NCBI GenBank assembly: GCA_945613045.1
Contig: CALZAG010000106.1
Location: 1-5,388 of the forward strand
Direction: 5' to 3'
DNA from: an uncultured Clostridia bacterium
GTDB lineage: Bacteria; Bacillota; Clostridia; Oscillospirales; Oscillospiraceae
Length of the DNA: 5,388 nucleotides
The position numbers and the translations under genes are program-made. Below are positions 5,318-5,388 of this stretch, piece after piece. Under the pieces are notes generated by a model. The model saw only the letters and a list, made by a program, of their open reading frames with translations, ran no database searches and had not been told where the DNA came from. Each line of letters begins with the position of its first letter. Position 1 is the stretch's first letter.

Positions 5318-5388
5318 ATGCAGAAAAATAAAGTCAGCATCTCAAAAAAGACGGTTCTCAGGGTTATAGCCGCGATTTTGGCGCTTCT
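5318..5388 (+). CDS. N-terminus of a secreted or membrane protein, cut by the right edge
   Basis: Only 23 full codons are visible. The N-terminus is basic (QKNKVSISKK) and then turns hydrophobic (VIAAILALL), which is the pattern of a signal peptide or a first membrane anchor. The start is firm: GGAGG (5305-5309) within AAAAGGAGGG lies 8 nt before the ATG, and a good promoter lies just upstream. The gene diverges from the NAGPA-type gene across a shared 258-bp region, so envelope-related co-regulation is possible. The function cannot be told from this much sequence. Confidence 0.8.
   Translation, partial: MQKNKVSISKKTVLRVIAAILAL

Noticed and set aside
5116..5340. Minus-strand 74-codon open frame in the divergent region
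   Set aside because: It crosses both promoters and the start of the right-edge gene and has no ribosome binding site suited to it.
1..5388. CRISPR arrays, tRNA or rRNA genes, insertion sequences, prophage or defence genes
   Set aside because: I read both strands and found no regular repeat-spacer pattern, no cloverleaf, and no transposase, integrase or nuclease motifs.

Overview
The window looks like chromosomal DNA from a gut-type Firmicute of the class Clostridia (Oscillospiraceae or Ruminococcaceae-like). This is inferred from the style of the proteins (a GH2 galactosidase with NRHQ and GHMFPTK motifs, a NagD-like HAD phosphatase, a membrane-anchored NAGPA-type phosphodiester glycosidase), strong AGGAGG-type ribosome binding sites and sigma-A-like promoters. 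No taxonomic marker gene is present. The outer genes are GC-rich by eye, with C or G in most third codon positions. The middle (about 2700-3700) is clearly AT-rich.

Layout. Positions 1-1745 (minus) hold most of a GH2 glycoside hydrolase whose C-terminus runs off the left edge. A 128-bp divergent promoter region separates it from a plus-strand HAD-IIA sugar-phosphate phosphatase at 1874-2668. Two small, unrecognised, AT-rich membrane-protein genes follow on the plus strand (2734-3072 and 3147-3608). A 16-bp-stem bidirectional terminator (3735-3769) closes both this plus-strand run and the convergent minus-strand gene. That gene (3782-5059) encodes a type II membrane-anchored phosphodiester glycosidase. 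A 258-bp divergent regulatory region follows, with a promoter on each strand, a perfect 10-bp inverted repeat inside the minus promoter and a GC-rich inverted repeat overlapping the plus promoter. A plus-strand gene starts at 5318 with a signal-peptide or membrane-anchor N-terminus and is cut by the right edge.

How the genes may work together. The GH2 enzyme would release sugars from beta-linked glycans, and the divergent HAD phosphatase could act on a sugar phosphate or another small phosphoester. This link rests only on adjacency. The NAGPA-type protein probably acts on cell-surface or envelope glycans outside the membrane, and the divergent secreted or membrane gene may share its control region.

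The most notable observation is the start of the NAGPA-type gene. A full AGGAGG Shine-Dalgarno lies 8 nt before an ATA codon that directly follows an in-frame TAA. No ATG, GTG or TTG is available in frame until codon 60, beyond most of the membrane anchor. Either ATA is the start codon or a G-to-A change (real or an assembly error) has altered an ATG. I found no defence system, CRISPR array, mobile element or RNA gene, and nothing that clearly amounts to a new multi-gene system.
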